The position numbers were made by a program, and so were the translations under genes. Positions 1 to 10,904 of a stretch of 64,000 nucleotides of DNA are shown piece after piece. Within the stretch, counting starts at the first letter, position 1; every line of letters begins with the position of its first letter. This DNA is from Ixodes scapularis. Taxonomy: Eukaryota > Arthropoda > Arachnida > Ixodida > Ixodidae. Where the stretch lies: positions 109,048,831-109,112,830 of the forward strand of contig NW_024609846.1 in assembly GCF_016920785.2 (NCBI RefSeq), in the 5' to 3' direction. The notes beneath the pieces were generated by a model. That model was not told the origin of the DNA. It saw nothing but the letters and a program-made list of their open reading frames with translations, and searched no databases.

Positions 1-738
1 TACACAACTTGTATGGGTAACGAAACTGGCGAAAAGTGTATTTAACAAAACAATTGCAATAACGCTAAATAACGAGCGATACTTTCGTACTTGTATTAGT
101 ACGAAAGTAGCAAAGAACACTGTCGGCATATTTTGATAAGTTCAGATATAACATGTTTAGTACTCACAGGAAATAGTGAAATATTTGTAAAAGGACGCTT
201 GAACATTTGCATACAGGAGTTGAAAATGCCGATGCTGATTGTACAGAACGTGTAATAAAAATGTTGTAATAGGTTCATCGGTCTGATTAGATTTATCTTT
301 AAAACCGATAAAGTGGAAGTAACTCTTAATATTACCCTCGGTACATAGAGGTCGATATCTGACGCCAGGCTCGGATTGTCTACTAAGCTGTGCAAACATT
401 AATGCAAAAAATGAGATCGCTCTAGTTTTCTGGTGTTTAGTGCCAGACAACCGTATCGTCGCCAAAGACTCGCATAATTGAAAGGAACAATGCGACCAAA
501 GTGGTGGAGTAAACAATAAAAAATAAAATCACTTTACTTTGATGCCATTGATTGGTTACTATAACCATTGAAGTTCCAAACGGCCGAATTAGACTCAAGT
601 TTCACAGGCATGAACAAAAGGTACAAACTGAATATACAAATTCGCAATAATAGTTCTTGCGAAATACTATAAATAATGCCTAACGCTCGAAAGGCAGCAT
701 TTTGTAATATTCCAAATACCTTAATTTAACGACAACGT
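1..738. other. AT-rich non-coding DNA
   Basis: No coding signal, splice pattern or repeat structure was recognised. The short open frames on both strands have no family-like motifs. Probably intron or intergenic DNA. Confidence 0.5.
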
Positions 739-741
739 TTA

Positions 742-990
742 GTTAACATGTACTCCTAAATCTCTCTGGCACTCAGCCGTACGTAGAGGGGACAAAACTA
801 CTGTTTTATTGGGATTTAGAGTTATATTGCGGTCGCACCAATGATGCACCACATTAACATTATTCATTAGTAATACACAGTCGTGACTAGATGAAACCTT
901 TCGAAACAAAATTATGTCTTCAAGATACGGTAAAAAATATATGAATGCATTGAAAATAATTGGCCATATTATTTGAAGCTTGCGGCACAC
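742..990 (-). pseudogene. Reverse transcriptase fragment of a CR1/Jockey-like LINE
   Basis: The minus-strand frame matches the part of a non-LTR reverse transcriptase that follows the catalytic box. It reads DIILFRKVSSSHDCVLL, then a HWC and TLNPNKT stretch, then DLGV, the order seen in the better-preserved LINE at 14.7-14.9 kb (DCVLYRKIPSPHD, SWC, TLN, YLGV). The FADD-type catalytic motif has decayed to YLED, so the copy is dead. No 5' or 3' end of the element could be placed. Confidence 0.65.
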
Positions 991-2506
991 TCGCGTATGA
1001 TAGATAAGGTATTCGCCTCGAGATCGAACTGTGTCGCCACTGTGCGGCCGACATTGGAAGCATGCGAAAGCGGGGATACCGCTGCGCGTCGTCTGCTACG
1101 GGCGCACATTCAGAAGCATGAATCTGGACGATGCAAGCCCGTTTCCGGCCGACCTGAACCCGCCTTATTAAATGTTTATGTTTTTGTTGTTGTTTATTCT
1201 TACTGGACGTCCCGTTGTATTGTTTCACACGAGTTGAAATTCAGCAAAGTGATAAATATATTAATTCGGATGCTTCGGCAATCATAGTGCTGTGGTTTGT
1301 AGAAACTTTTCTCACATATATTTTTGTTATCTCGCACAATCCATAGCTTTCATAAAACGTTGAACCTTGATTTAAGCTGGGGGTTCTTTAATAATTAATC
1401 CCACTGATCATAACACTTTCATAAACTAATAAATCCATCGATTCGTTAAATGATTATTATCCAGTCATATTACATGAAAGACGTCAGAACTACTCATTTT
1501 TAACTATTTTTACTTTCTGATAAATGACATATTGCATTCCCATTTCAAACTTCACGTTGCGACGCCTACAGAAATATGAACACGGGATGGGGAGGTTTTT
1601 TAAACTGAAGTAATTTTTTAAGTTATTGTTTAAGCAGTATAATCAGCCTCGATGGCATTCACAAGCCTGCTGGAGAGGTTTACCGTGCAAGCCTGTGTCC
1701 TAAAACAAAAAAATATGCCAGATAAATCAAAGCGGACATATTTTACTTATTCCCCGCTTTTTCCAGCACAAGATTCCAGTTAAACGGCAAAAACAAATAT
1801 CGCAATTAAAGCATCACTCGAATAATCTGAACTGTAATCGACGAACTGCCCTGTCCTGATATGCGTTTAGTGAGGGCGGAGGGTGATCTGAAAATCTCGT
1901 GAGAGTCGCTAGTCCTCATCAGTAAAATTGTGTCTTTGCGGCCGATGCTGTTTGTGTCGTGGTGCGGGTCGTTTGTTGGAGTTGCAGAGTCCACTATATT
2001 TTAATAGAAGATTATTTAGCCATAAATTTATGATATTAGCCTCTAGACAGCCACTGCCCTGAACGAGAAAATTGAAGCGGGTCATCCCACACTACAAATA
2101 AAAGCATCTAATAACACGCTCGGAAGTGTTTCTCGGTTACACTCGTTTCTTCCACTCACGGCAGATATATTAGAATAGTTTGTTTCATATAGAAGAGGCA
2201 CTTCCTCCTTTTTGCAACATAATAGAATAGTTCCGACTCCGAAAAACTTACCCACACCACGGCACAGCAAAGGAAAGCATTAACTGCAGGGGAACTTAGT
2301 AGCACAAAAATTTACAATACAGCACTGACCTCTCTTTAATGCGAAATATTTATATTACTGCAAAAGCCAATAGAAAAAAATGCATAGAACCTGCGATTTC
2401 ACAGCTCACAGTAGAAGTAATATGGTATCCGTGTTGAAATTCATTGCTTTGTTGAATGGACTTCTTCCAAAACCGACGCGCCCCATCGCGGCAAAATACC
2501 ACGCAG
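991..2506. other. Non-coding DNA, nothing recognised
   Basis: Mixed-composition sequence without a convincing coding frame, RNA gene or repeat. Short plus and minus frames near 1000-1290 mirror each other and look like chance. Confidence 0.4.
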
Positions 2507-4058
2507 TGCACTCTGGGAACTAGTTGGCCACTCAGTTTCGGTTTCGACTGAGCAGCTTCATCTCATGCTATCACGCCGCGACTGAACGCGCTGCTTGCGT
2601 TTTCGATTATCTGACTTTTCACAAACGTACAATACACTAATTCTCGTGCGATACAAAACGAAGACCGAGGCACTTTCCTTGGTTCCCGAAACACCGGATA
2701 TTGTGCGTGCGTATGCGAACGTAGTAAGTCGTGGCTTAGTCACCTCACCCCACGAGTGTATCTTTGAGCTCATTGTCAGCAATCCCGTCTAGTACCAGTG
2801 AACTACAACTGAAATTTGTTCGTCTTAAGCCTTACACGCATTTTGTTTGCCAAACGTCCGCTTCTTGTTACTTCATTGGGCTAAAAGCAAGCCGCATCCT
2901 CACAGCGTATCAAAGTTGAGGCCAGCGTTTACGCATGAACTTTTAAGGAAACGCAGTAAATTTGACCTCACTACTGCACAAAAGTTAGTATGATGTCTTC
3001 CTCGTGTCATCATATATCTCCCACTCAAATTTTATGCTGATAGAAGATTAACTTTTCGCAAACGCTGAGATCGGCTAGCTATGACGGAGGCCCTAACAAG
3101 CTTCCCCTACTCCTCGCTAAGCCTTTTTGGACGAGTTTTTACTGACGCCCGAGATCTGTGCCGGGAACGGTGTGTCTGAAATTATCTCGGCATACTCAGG
3201 CAGGAAGAAAGCAAACACATAACAAATATTATGGCCATTAGCAACCGTCAAATGCGCTTTGAATTCGTTCGAGCACTTGTGTGAAGAATGTCGCACCGTG
3301 CGCCGGACGGGCATGAACACCAATGCGGTGCGCATAGGGGTTCATGCCCGTCTGACGCACTTCCGGCAAACGGTGCGACATTCTTCACATAAGTGCTTGA
3401 CTTTAGCATTCTTAAAACGGTCTGCATGCGCGAATTTGTCTATATGATTCCAGGATAACTTTATGTGCATACGCGATGTTGAATATTAGTGGAATGCAAG
3501 CGGGTGGGGACTTCACTTCGTGCAGTGCTGCGGGTCAGTACAGATAAGAGATAAGAAGTGTGTTAAAATTGAGCTTTTCAGTGGCACCTCCGAGTTTTAC
3601 CTCGCATACTCAGGCACATTAAGAAAAACAGTAATTGCAAAAAGTAATATTTCGTCTATGGACGCACGAAGCAAACAAACTTCCTGATCAACAACACTAA
3701 TGTCAAGGCGCGAGCTCGATGTATGCATACTTATTGTTTGCTACAGCTTGTTGATTCGGACACAAGCAAGATCCCCGAGCACCCGAGCTTCGCAGCGTCG
3801 AGACTCCCAGCACTGTCTCGTCCACATACCTCGATTGGAACGCTAACAGGAAGGCTCAAGTACAAAAATACAACAAGCATGTGTTAAGACAAGCTATACG
3901 TCTCGGGATTGTGCTAAAACTTCAAGTTATGACCATTTAGGTTAGTTTAGAGACCACAAATGACGCTCTCGGGACCAGAAAACAATCTCTTGTCGACATG
4001 TCAATCGAAACCGAAACCATGCCACCCTCCTCCCTGGCCAACTAGTTCCCAGAGTGCA
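2507..4058. mobile_element. Candidate DNA transposon with terminal inverted repeats
   Basis: A 24-bp perfect inverted repeat, TGCACTCTGGGAACTAGTTG plus GCCA, marks both ends. After a short gap a second matching block (GTTTCGGTTTCGA) continues the pairing. The flanks ACGCAG (2501-2506) and ACGCGC (4059-4064) could be a target duplication with one mismatch. No transposase frame is visible inside, so this would be a non-autonomous element. It contains the strong hairpin at 3273-3396. Superfamily not assigned. Confidence 0.45.
3273..3396. repeat. Long imperfect hairpin
   Basis: Arms 3273-3318 and 3350-3396 are nearly perfect reverse complements: GCACTTGTGTGAAGAATGTC on the left pairs with its complement ending ATAAGTGC on the right. 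The right arm has a small bulge near GTCTGACGCA. The loop is about 30 nt. A transcript would form a miRNA-precursor-like stem, but a foldback MITE fits equally well. Confidence 0.6.
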
Positions 4059-5190
4059 ACGCGCGACGTGTTGCATGCAGGGCTTTATGGAAGTAGACTA
4101 TTCTCACGCTGGTGAACCGATACGTCTATTTTAAAAGCAACAGATATTTGACATAAATAGTGAAGTTCACCTGGAGACAGGCATCCGTCGTGGTGGTCCG
4201 TGCCTTCCGACGTCTGCCTAGAGCAGACAACACATGCACGCGAGCGATTGTTTTTTTTAAAATTCAGGCAGTGCGCTGGTAACACGATTCGATTTTCACT
4301 GAAGCATCGAACACTAGCGCACCAATTCGCGGTAAAATTGTTTTCCCACCGATACTACGCGACGAAATAAACACAAGACTCCACACCACTTCGCGCGCGA
4401 ACGTGGAGAGCCTCTGGGGCTGCCATACTTCTATCCCCGCTTTGATGATGATGATAGCGCGGTAGTAGCGCCACCTCTAGGTCGATCTCGAGTCCAATAT
4501 ATTGGTATCCCAACATTTAAACAAATTGTATCTTTCTGAAAAATAACTAATAAGTAAATAGAAACTTTTTTACTCCCTCCATATGACCTTAATTTATGTA
4601 AAACCATTGAATGATCAACCAAGTCAAAACATTTCTAAAAATAAAAGTACAGGGCATTTTTCTGCCCGCGCTCACTGCCAATCGGTGGCACTAAGGAATG
4701 ACACCAGATTGGTCTCTACAGCTATAGCAGTGAGAAAACCATGTTGTGAAACGCTTTCTTTTCTTTTAACATGATTGCATTTCCCGGTCATGGCTGCACA
4801 TGCCCGTGAGTGGGAATGCTCTGAGACATTTTAATGATTACAATACAAAAAAAAATATTTATGATAATAACTAAAATTTGAAGCGATTGAGCCAGATGAT
4901 AGACAAAAAGCAGGGAGTGTTCATGCGAGTTGGTGGATGTTAATCATGTTGAAAATTTCACAAGACTGCGGAAAAATTTTGCATACATTTTTTATAATAA
5001 TAATAATAAATATTTATCAATGATACTATATAGATGAAGAAGGCCGACCAAAAAAGCTGTTCATAGACAGCTTGACGAGCTCTCTTCCCCCTTATCAGAC
5101 AAAAAGTATTTAAAAGGGAACAAAAAGGCAAAAAAGGAATTATCTAGTCCTAATATAAAAACTCAAGAAAAAGCACTAACAGCTTACACA
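4059..5190. other. AT-rich non-coding DNA
   Basis: No gene seen. Contains a short (GAT)n run near 4445 and a TAA/AAT-rich stretch near 5000. The last part may belong to the 3' untranslated region of the minus-strand LINE that follows. Confidence 0.4.
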
Positions 5191-5196
5191 CACCCA

Positions 5197-5690
5197 CTAT
5201 CGTTGAAGAAATAAAAACATGCGACGTAGTTCAGAAAACCAAATTGTTTCTATAGTTTCCGTCTTGTCTACATAATTCAAAAACCTTAGGGAGCGTAAAC
5301 TTGAGCGTTTGATAGCCATATAGGTTGTTTTAGATCTAGGAACTTTAGAGCATTCGGCAAACGAGTGGAGTAAACAGGCGTAGAACACTCTAAAGGGGCT
5401 AATTCAGGCAATAAACTTGATTTTCTTATGTGTCCAAGCTTGTAATTGTATAATGTTTAAATATCAAGCACTTGAAAACGTTCAAATAGTTGTTCAGTAT
5501 GACAATTTTATAGAACACCTGAAATAATTCTTCAGAAGTTTTCTGTAATGTATACAGTTTTTTTTAAGTTTGTGACAGTAGCAGTGTCCCAATCCACATG
5601 GCAGTATGTTAAGAAGGAATAAAATAACGAATTATAAATTAATACTTTCACAGAGCTTGGGAGCACAGATTCATGACGATCTATTAACCC
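5197..5690 (-). pseudogene. 3' end of a CR1-like LINE ORF2
   Basis: The minus strand carries the C-terminal thumb region of a non-LTR reverse transcriptase: SVLPSSVKVLIYNSLFYSFL, then TYCH, then TNLKK. These are the hallmarks of the LYNSLFYSxLTYCxxVW and TNLKKLxxLQK motifs. The reading continues in broken frames to about 5197 (SLRFLNY, FSELRRMF). The 5' part is missing and frames are interrupted, so it is a truncated dead copy. It lies back to back with the plus-strand 2A-bearing LINE that starts just to the right. Confidence 0.6.
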
Positions 5691-5698
5691 TTTAACAC

Positions 5699-5783
5699 CT
5701 GGAAACTTAGAGTTAACATGTTCAGTCCGGGGTAGTTTGGAGTTTGCTTTGATCTGGGGTAGCTCGGAGTTTGCGTTCCCGTA
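5699..5783. repeat. Short 27-bp tandem repeat before the 2A LINE
   Basis: Two adjacent 27-bp units share GGGGTAG(T/C)T(T/C)GGAGTTTGC, with a more divergent third unit to the left. They sit at the presumed 5' end of the 2A-bearing LINE and overlap the first codons of its open frame, so they could be 5'-UTR monomers. Confidence 0.45.
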
Positions 5784-6060
5784 CCCGAGTGGGCACGGGA
5801 ACGCTAAGGCAGCACGGTCACTCACACATGAAATGCTTCCTCTCGTACAGGTTTGTAAACGTGTCTCGTTGCATGCTAAGAGTACGAACAATGTGAACAT
5901 TTTACTATTCCCGTGCCCCAAAGTGTTACTTTGTCTCGCTTGTGATTGTGCGTACGTAATTGGTAATCTGCTACTCTTGTCCGGTAACATTGAAACAAAT
6001 CCTGGTCCCGCGCTTACCAAGGCTGAATTGGAAGCGCAGATGAAACAACTTGGTAGCATG
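5737..6060 (+). pseudogene. LINE ORF1, N-terminal part with 2A-like motif
   Basis: First part of ORF1 of a CR1-like non-LTR element. Residues 78-91 read LLLLSGNIETNPGP, matching the 2A ribosome-skipping signature (D-x-E-x-N-P-G-P) except that the first acidic residue is Asn. A hydrophobic leucine-rich run comes immediately before it, as in 2A regions of viruses and some LINEs. In that family the ribosome releases the upstream peptide at the Gly-Pro junction and continues. The following residues (LTKAELEAQMKQLGSM) begin a coiled coil that resumes in frame at 7065, beyond an inserted MITE. The true start codon could lie a little upstream. The MITE and downstream frameshifts make the copy non-functional. 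Confidence 0.75.
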
Positions 6061-7056
6061 CAGGGATGGGCAAAATACATGCAAATATGTACCAAAACAC
6101 AAATACAAATATTTCGTCAAAAATGTATTTAACTACAAATCTAATTACATTTCCAAAAAAGAATTTAAGCACAAGATACAAATAAAACCAAATGTATTTG
6201 GTCTCCTCCAAATACTTTTTCAAATACATTCCTCAAAATTTGAATCAGCGACTTCAGGGCACCTGCAACGGGTTCCTAGGTATCTCATTTTAATTTTGCA
6301 TCGCACACTCGGGAGTTAGTGTGCGAGGCTCTAGTAACGTAATAGAAATATAATCACAAAACATGTAATCAGCTTGGACGTAATAGGTGAAAAAGTAGAG
6401 AGCTGCAAGCAGCTTTTTTGTCGATTACATTTTGGTTTAGACCAACAAAGAACCAAGATGAACAAGACGCGGAGCACTAGCTAGAGATTTTTTTATTGTT
6501 GCAACTCGCACCAGTTACGAAAATCCGGACGACCCGCGCATTTAGAATGTTCCAGGCAAAAATATGAATGAAAATAAGGCTGGAAAGCATCACAAGTTCT
6601 CACAGGCACTTATATAGCCAGTCTGCCTGAGAACGTCGATTTCGTCGCTATTCTTGCCCTGGACTAGCACCGTAATCACAAAGTCACTAAACGATTGTGC
6701 TTGATTGAGAGACACTGCATTCGGTGCAGAACGTAGTTTTCTTCCTGCCCTGGACAGTGCCTTTAAAATAAAGGCGGAGGAGAAAAAGAAATAGCCCCAT
6801 GGTCGAATAAAGGATGGAGACTATATCTAACAACCACATGCATAAAAAGAATTCTCGTGATAATAAATTTGCGGGGTGTATTTTCGCCCACAAAATTGTA
6901 TTTAATTACAATTGTATTTGAAATCCCCTTGTTTTAGTATTTAAATAAACACGTCATATATATTACCCAATTTGTAATTAAATATAAATGCAAAGTACAA
7001 AAACTGTTTAGAATACGTATTTCAAATACTTGTATTTGAAATACTGCCCATCCCTG
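6061..7056. mobile_element. hAT-type MITE, 996 bp
   Basis: The ends are inverted repeats CAGGGATGGGCA and TGCCCATCCCTG. The flanks GTAGCATG (6053-6060) and GCAGTATG (7057-7064) form an 8-bp target duplication with two transitions, the hallmark size for hAT elements. Subterminal sequence is rich in AAATAC/TGTATTTG motifs on both sides. No transposase is recognisable. Removing the element joins the ORF1 frame exactly (QLGSM to YERMQ), which shows it landed in an intact coding region. Confidence 0.85.
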
Positions 7057-7064
7057 GCAGTATG

Positions 7065-7760
7065 TACGAGCGAATGCAAAAACTCGATGCTAATGTAACC
7101 GGCCTTGCGGCGGGACAACCGGCCCTAAAAGCCGATGTCGAGGCGATACTTGGCAAACAGGCTCAACTTGAGACTTCGGTGGCGCCGCTAAATGCAAAAC
7201 TTGTTTCATTCGAAAAAGAAATCTGTCTATCATGCAGGCGAAGGCAAATATCTGTAATCTCCAACATTCCGTCGCTGTACAACCCACTGCAACTAAAGTT
7301 ATGCTATCTCGACTTGATGATTTTGAAAACCGCTCGCAACGGTGAAATTTTATATTTTATGGCATACCCAATGCTGCCGGCTAGTCATCGCATTTGTCTG
7401 AACAAAAAGTTTTAGAATTTGCAAATGAGAAACTTGGTGTCACTCTTGATAACTCTCAGATCGAATGTGCAAATAGATTGGGAACCCCATCTCGGGAAAA
7501 TAACAGGCCTATTATTGTAAGTTTTTCTTCATACAAAACAAAAAATCAGTTACTTTGTGTGAACCGAAGCTGCGCGGCCTCCCTTTTTCTATGTCTGAAG
7601 ATTTCTCAAAAAAAGTTCGCGTTGCGCGTCAGAGACTTCTTGCATTCGCCAAGTCACAGGGAGGTCCGCATAAGCTGCGTTGTGATAAACTACATATGGA
7701 TTCAAATGCCTTCCTTTACGACTCCGTTTTCGAATCTTTGGTTAGTGCTTCCGCATAGGC
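7065..7760 (+). pseudogene. LINE ORF1, coiled coil, RRM and C-terminal domain
   Basis: Continues ORF1 after the MITE. About 50 residues of heptad-rich sequence (YERMQKLDANVTG, then ALKADVEAILGKQAQLETSV) form the coiled coil. An L1-type RRM follows: DDFENRSR and a degraded FYGIP strand near 7320-7370, then KVLEFANEKLGVTLDNSQIE and NRPIIVSFSSYKTKNQLL. The C-terminal domain reads KLRGLPFSMSEDFSKKVRVA and KLRCDKLHMDSNAFLYD. At least two frameshifts (near 7230-7330 and near 7550) break it. The architecture equals Transposase_22-like ORF1 proteins, which bind RNA and trimerise. ORF2 begins about 60 bp downstream. Confidence 0.75.
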
Positions 7761-7818
7761 ACACGCTGGGAGTGGAAACAAACGCGTTGCTTCCTCCACC
7801 TCCAACTGACTTCTCGGT

Positions 7819-8090
7819 GTTTTATACTTAAATGCGCGCAGTTTAATACCAAAGCGTAACGAATTGTGTTCTCGTATTTCAACCTGTGATACTAAGATAG
7901 TACTGATCACTGAGACCCGGCTTCATCCTGATACAAACGACAATGAAATACTGCCGAATCATTCAAACTTTACATTTTATTGACGCGATCGGAAGGATCG
8001 TCCTGGTGGTGGCGTTTTAATATGCATTGATAAAAGTATCATACGCACACTTCTTTTCGTTTCCACGTCAATTGAGGCCATCTGGGTCTC
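7819..8090 (+). pseudogene. LINE ORF2, N-terminal apurinic-type endonuclease
   Basis: Start of ORF2 of the same CR1-like LINE. The frame reads LNARSLIPKRNELCSRIST, then ITETRLH with the catalytic Glu, then NHSNFTFY, an in-frame stop near 7979, and RPGGGVLICIDKS. These are the first blocks of the EEP endonuclease that nicks target DNA. The frame is cut at IEAIWV by the LTR element inserted at 8091 and resumes at 12990 beyond its target duplication GTCTC. Confidence 0.75.
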
Positions 8091-8593
8091 TGTCACGCGC
8101 CTGTGACGATTATTACGGGTGGAAGAAGAAAAAAAGCGGAAGGGAACGAGCGCGTTCCAGAGAACGGCGAGCGCGAGAAGGGAACGGCGAGCGCGAGAGG
8201 AGAAGCAGCGGTGAAAGCCAGGGTCGGGCCGCGACGCACGGTGACGACCAGAGCTCGGAGGGAGGACCAGCCGCTACGGTCGGCGACGACTGCTACGTGC
8301 CACTTCAGGGGGAGTACGAGACACCGGCTTCTGCATCATCACATCAAGCGGCGATGCTCCGCAATGCACCGAGGGGAAAGGCTTGATCTTAAGGCAAGGA
8401 CGGTAGCGGGAACGGGCTATGAGTGTGTTGACGTGACTTTATCTGCCTTCACTGTTTTGCGTTTCTTATTGCTAATTCTTTTCCTATTGTATCGCTTCTG
8501 GCACGTTCCTATCCTCATTCTTGGAAATTTACAATTTCTTTTGTTTATCCTCTCATGGATGTCGTTTCTCTCTTCTCGCGATTGACGATGACA
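8091..8593 (+). repeat. 5' LTR of the Gmr1-type element
   Basis: 503 bp, starting TGTCACGCGCCTGTGACG and ending GATTGACGATGACA. It aligns end to end with 12482-12984. A candidate primer-binding site follows at about 8596-8612 (TAGGCGAGCTTGCCAGGATT region), but its first bases do not read a clean TGG. Confidence 0.9.
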
Positions 8594-8667
8594 ATTAGGC
8601 GAGCTTGCCAGGATTCCCTTAACCCACTAGCCTGATCTCGTTGGTCCGGAGGAGAGAGTTCGTGACC

Positions 8668-9770
8668 ATGACTGGGTCCGGAGTTGTAGAGATTGATAAA
8701 TTGATGGCGGCTGGGAGGGAACTAGGATACACTGGAGAGGAGCTGAAGGTCTGGTTTGAGAGGGAGAAAAATATTCAAAGAGAGGAAAGGTTGCAGGCAC
8801 GGGAGGCGGCAAAAGAAGAGCACGCGGCTCAAGAACGCGCATGTCAAGCGGAATGTGTCCGACTAGATAAGGAGCGGGAAGTTCTACAACTCAGAATCGC
8901 GGCCCATGAAAGAGGAAATCGCGAAGCGCGAGGGGAAGGAGGAGAAGGCGGTTCGACTGGACCAAGCCATAGGGCCAGTCCACACAAACTGATACCGCAG
9001 TATAATGAGACGCGCGACGATCTCGACGCGTATTTGCAGAGGTTTGAGCGTACGGCCACAGGCCTCGGATGGCCACAAGACAAGTGGGCAACCACTTTAA
9101 GTCTTTGTCTCACAGGAGAAGCCCTGACGGTGGTCGGTCGCATGACCCCTGCGGATGCGATGAATTATACAAAGATGAAACTGGCGCTGCTTCAAACATT
9201 CCGGTATACAAAAGAAGGTTATCGCGAAAGATTTCGTGAGGCGAAGCTCGAAGATGGGGAAACAAGAAAACAGTTTGCAGCCAGGTTGACGGGTTATTTC
9301 GATAGGTGGATCGAAGTTGCAGGTGTCGAGAAGACTTTCGAGGCGCTCCGGGACAGAATGCTAATAGAGCAGTTCATGACAATTTGAGCTAGTAAGTTGA
9401 TGGTCTTTCTCAAAGAAAGAGACTGCTTGACCCTAGATGATTTGGCTGAAAAAGCCGACGTCTTTCTGGAAGCACAGACTCAGCTGAGCGCTTTAAAAGC
9501 GAAGGTAGAGGGACCAGACCCGAAAACCAGTGAAAGTACAGTCCCTAAAGCTTTCAGAGAGGACACACAGAGGATCCTCCGATGCTTTTTATGCAATGAG
9601 GTAGGACAGAAAGCCGAGAATTGCAAGGGTCGCAATCAACAATATAAACCATCGACATATTGGCACTGCGGCCGGATGGGACACAAGGGCGACAAATGCA
9701 CTATGAGGGCTGGCGATAAACCACAAGCTTCTTGCCGGTGGACAGCCTCCGACGAAACGGCAGGTGAACC
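8668..9770 (+). pseudogene. gag: SCAN-like capsid and CCHC zinc knuckles
   Basis: Gag polyprotein of the Gmr1-type element; the start MTGSGVVEIDKL is chosen over an upstream in-frame start because it fits the tick gag pattern. A charged coiled-coil (residues about 30-90) precedes the capsid. The end of the capsid reads RKQFAARLTGYFDRWIEVAG and MLIEQFMTI, then after an in-frame TGA at 9385-9387, ASKLMVFLKERDCLTLDD. This pattern (LxxxLxxxFxxW, LxLEQF, VFLxE) is SCAN-like, and the vertebrate SCAN domain is known to derive from a Gmr1-like gag. A CCHC knuckle follows (CFLCNEVGQKAENC); a second (WHCGRMGHKGDKC) has lost its first Cys. One nonsense mutation interrupts the protein. Confidence 0.8.
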
Positions 9771-9779
9771 AGATGAGAC

Positions 9780-10395
9780 CTACCTTAGGTTAAAGAAGGG
9801 CGACAAAATACCAGTGGTTTACACATCTGCAGAGAGGCCACCCAAGTTTCTGGTGGAGAATATGCCTGTCGTCGAAGGCCGCATTGGCGAGAAAAAAGTT
9901 ACGCTGCTTCGGGACATCGGTTGCAATACAGTAGTCGTAAAAAAGAACTTAGTGCTCGTTGGGTGCTACACTGGAAACTGTAGTCCCGTATATTTACTGG
10001 ACCGAACAGTGAAATACTTACCTGAGGCGGAAATTGTGATCAACACACCCTTTCTGGCAGGAAAAGTCGTGGCGAAGTGCATTGACGATCCTCTATACGA
10101 CTTAGTGCTTGGCAACGTTCCACAAGTCAGAGATCCCAACGATCCGAATCCATCTTGGGATTCCGACCAACAGCGAAGTGACGAGATGAAGAAACCTACT
10201 CTCCAGGGAGTTGGCCACCAGCTGGACAAGAGAGCCGAGGTACCAGAGAGGAAGGACCACAAAGAGGCCTCTCCGTACGACTCGGAAAACACGGACTTGG
10301 GACTGATAACTCCACTTTCAAGTACCGCGGGACGGGGAGGGTCGAGGAAGAATAAGAGCGGGAACAAAACGGAACCTCCACTGAATGTGCCACAG
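9780..10395 (+). pseudogene. Aspartic protease and linker
   Basis: In frame with gag. The segment KVTLLRDIGCNTVVV is the retroviral-type aspartic protease active site; the usual D-T/S-G triad has become D-I-G, which should abolish activity. Later strands (TPFLAGKVVAKCIDDPLYDLVLGN) complete the fold. A charged linker of about 90 residues (PSWDSDQQRSDEMKKP to GGSRKNKSG) leads to the integrase. In ordinary gypsy elements reverse transcriptase would come next; here it does not. Confidence 0.75.
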
Positions 10396-10900
10396 GTACC
10401 GATTCTCGAAACAACAGTCGAGAAGCTTGCGACGGAACAGAGGAACGATGCGTCCTTAAGGAAATGTTTCGACAACGTCGGAAAGGTGGTAAAGAAACAG
10501 AAGTGTCGTACGAAGTATGAAATGGTTATAAAGAACAACCTGCTCTTTCGGAGCTGTATATTTTCCACCGGGAGGAGAATAGAGGATCTGGCTCTCCCAG
10601 GCAAGATTTCGAACAACTGTTATGGCCATGGCACACGATGGTATCATGTCAGGCCACCAAGGCATGAAGAACGCGCTCGCGCTAACGGCTAAAGAGTTCT
10701 TTTGGCCGGGCATGCAGAGTGACATCAAGAGGTACGTGCGTTCCTGCGATGTATGCCAGCGCACGGTGCCAAAAGGCAGAGTAGGCAAAGCGCCTCTTGG
10801 GACAATGCCGGCCATCGAGACACCATTCAAGAGAGTGTCGATCGACATCATCGGACCGATCAACCCAACAGCGAGTTCGGGCGACCGAAGAGCCTTTGCG
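10396..10900 (+). pseudogene. Integrase, zinc domain and start of core
   Basis: Integrase of the Gmr1-type element, placed before reverse transcriptase. The upstream frame holds the N-terminal extension (LATEQRNDASLRKCFDNVGK, NNLLFRSC). After a frameshift near 10610 the H2C2 zinc domain reads AHDGIMSGHQG, FFWPGMQSDIKRYV and SCDVCQRTVPKGRVGKAPLG. The catalytic core starts with VSIDIIGPINPTASSGDR, giving the first catalytic Asp. The remaining core, with the second Asp and the Glu, is missing: sequence passes directly into the start of reverse transcriptase at about 10890-10910. The deletion is unique to this copy by inference. Confidence 0.8.
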
Positions 10901-10904
10901 AATA

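Noticed and set aside
8884..9143. Minus-strand open frames within the gag region
   Set aside because: Antisense shadows of the gag coding sequence, without independent motifs.
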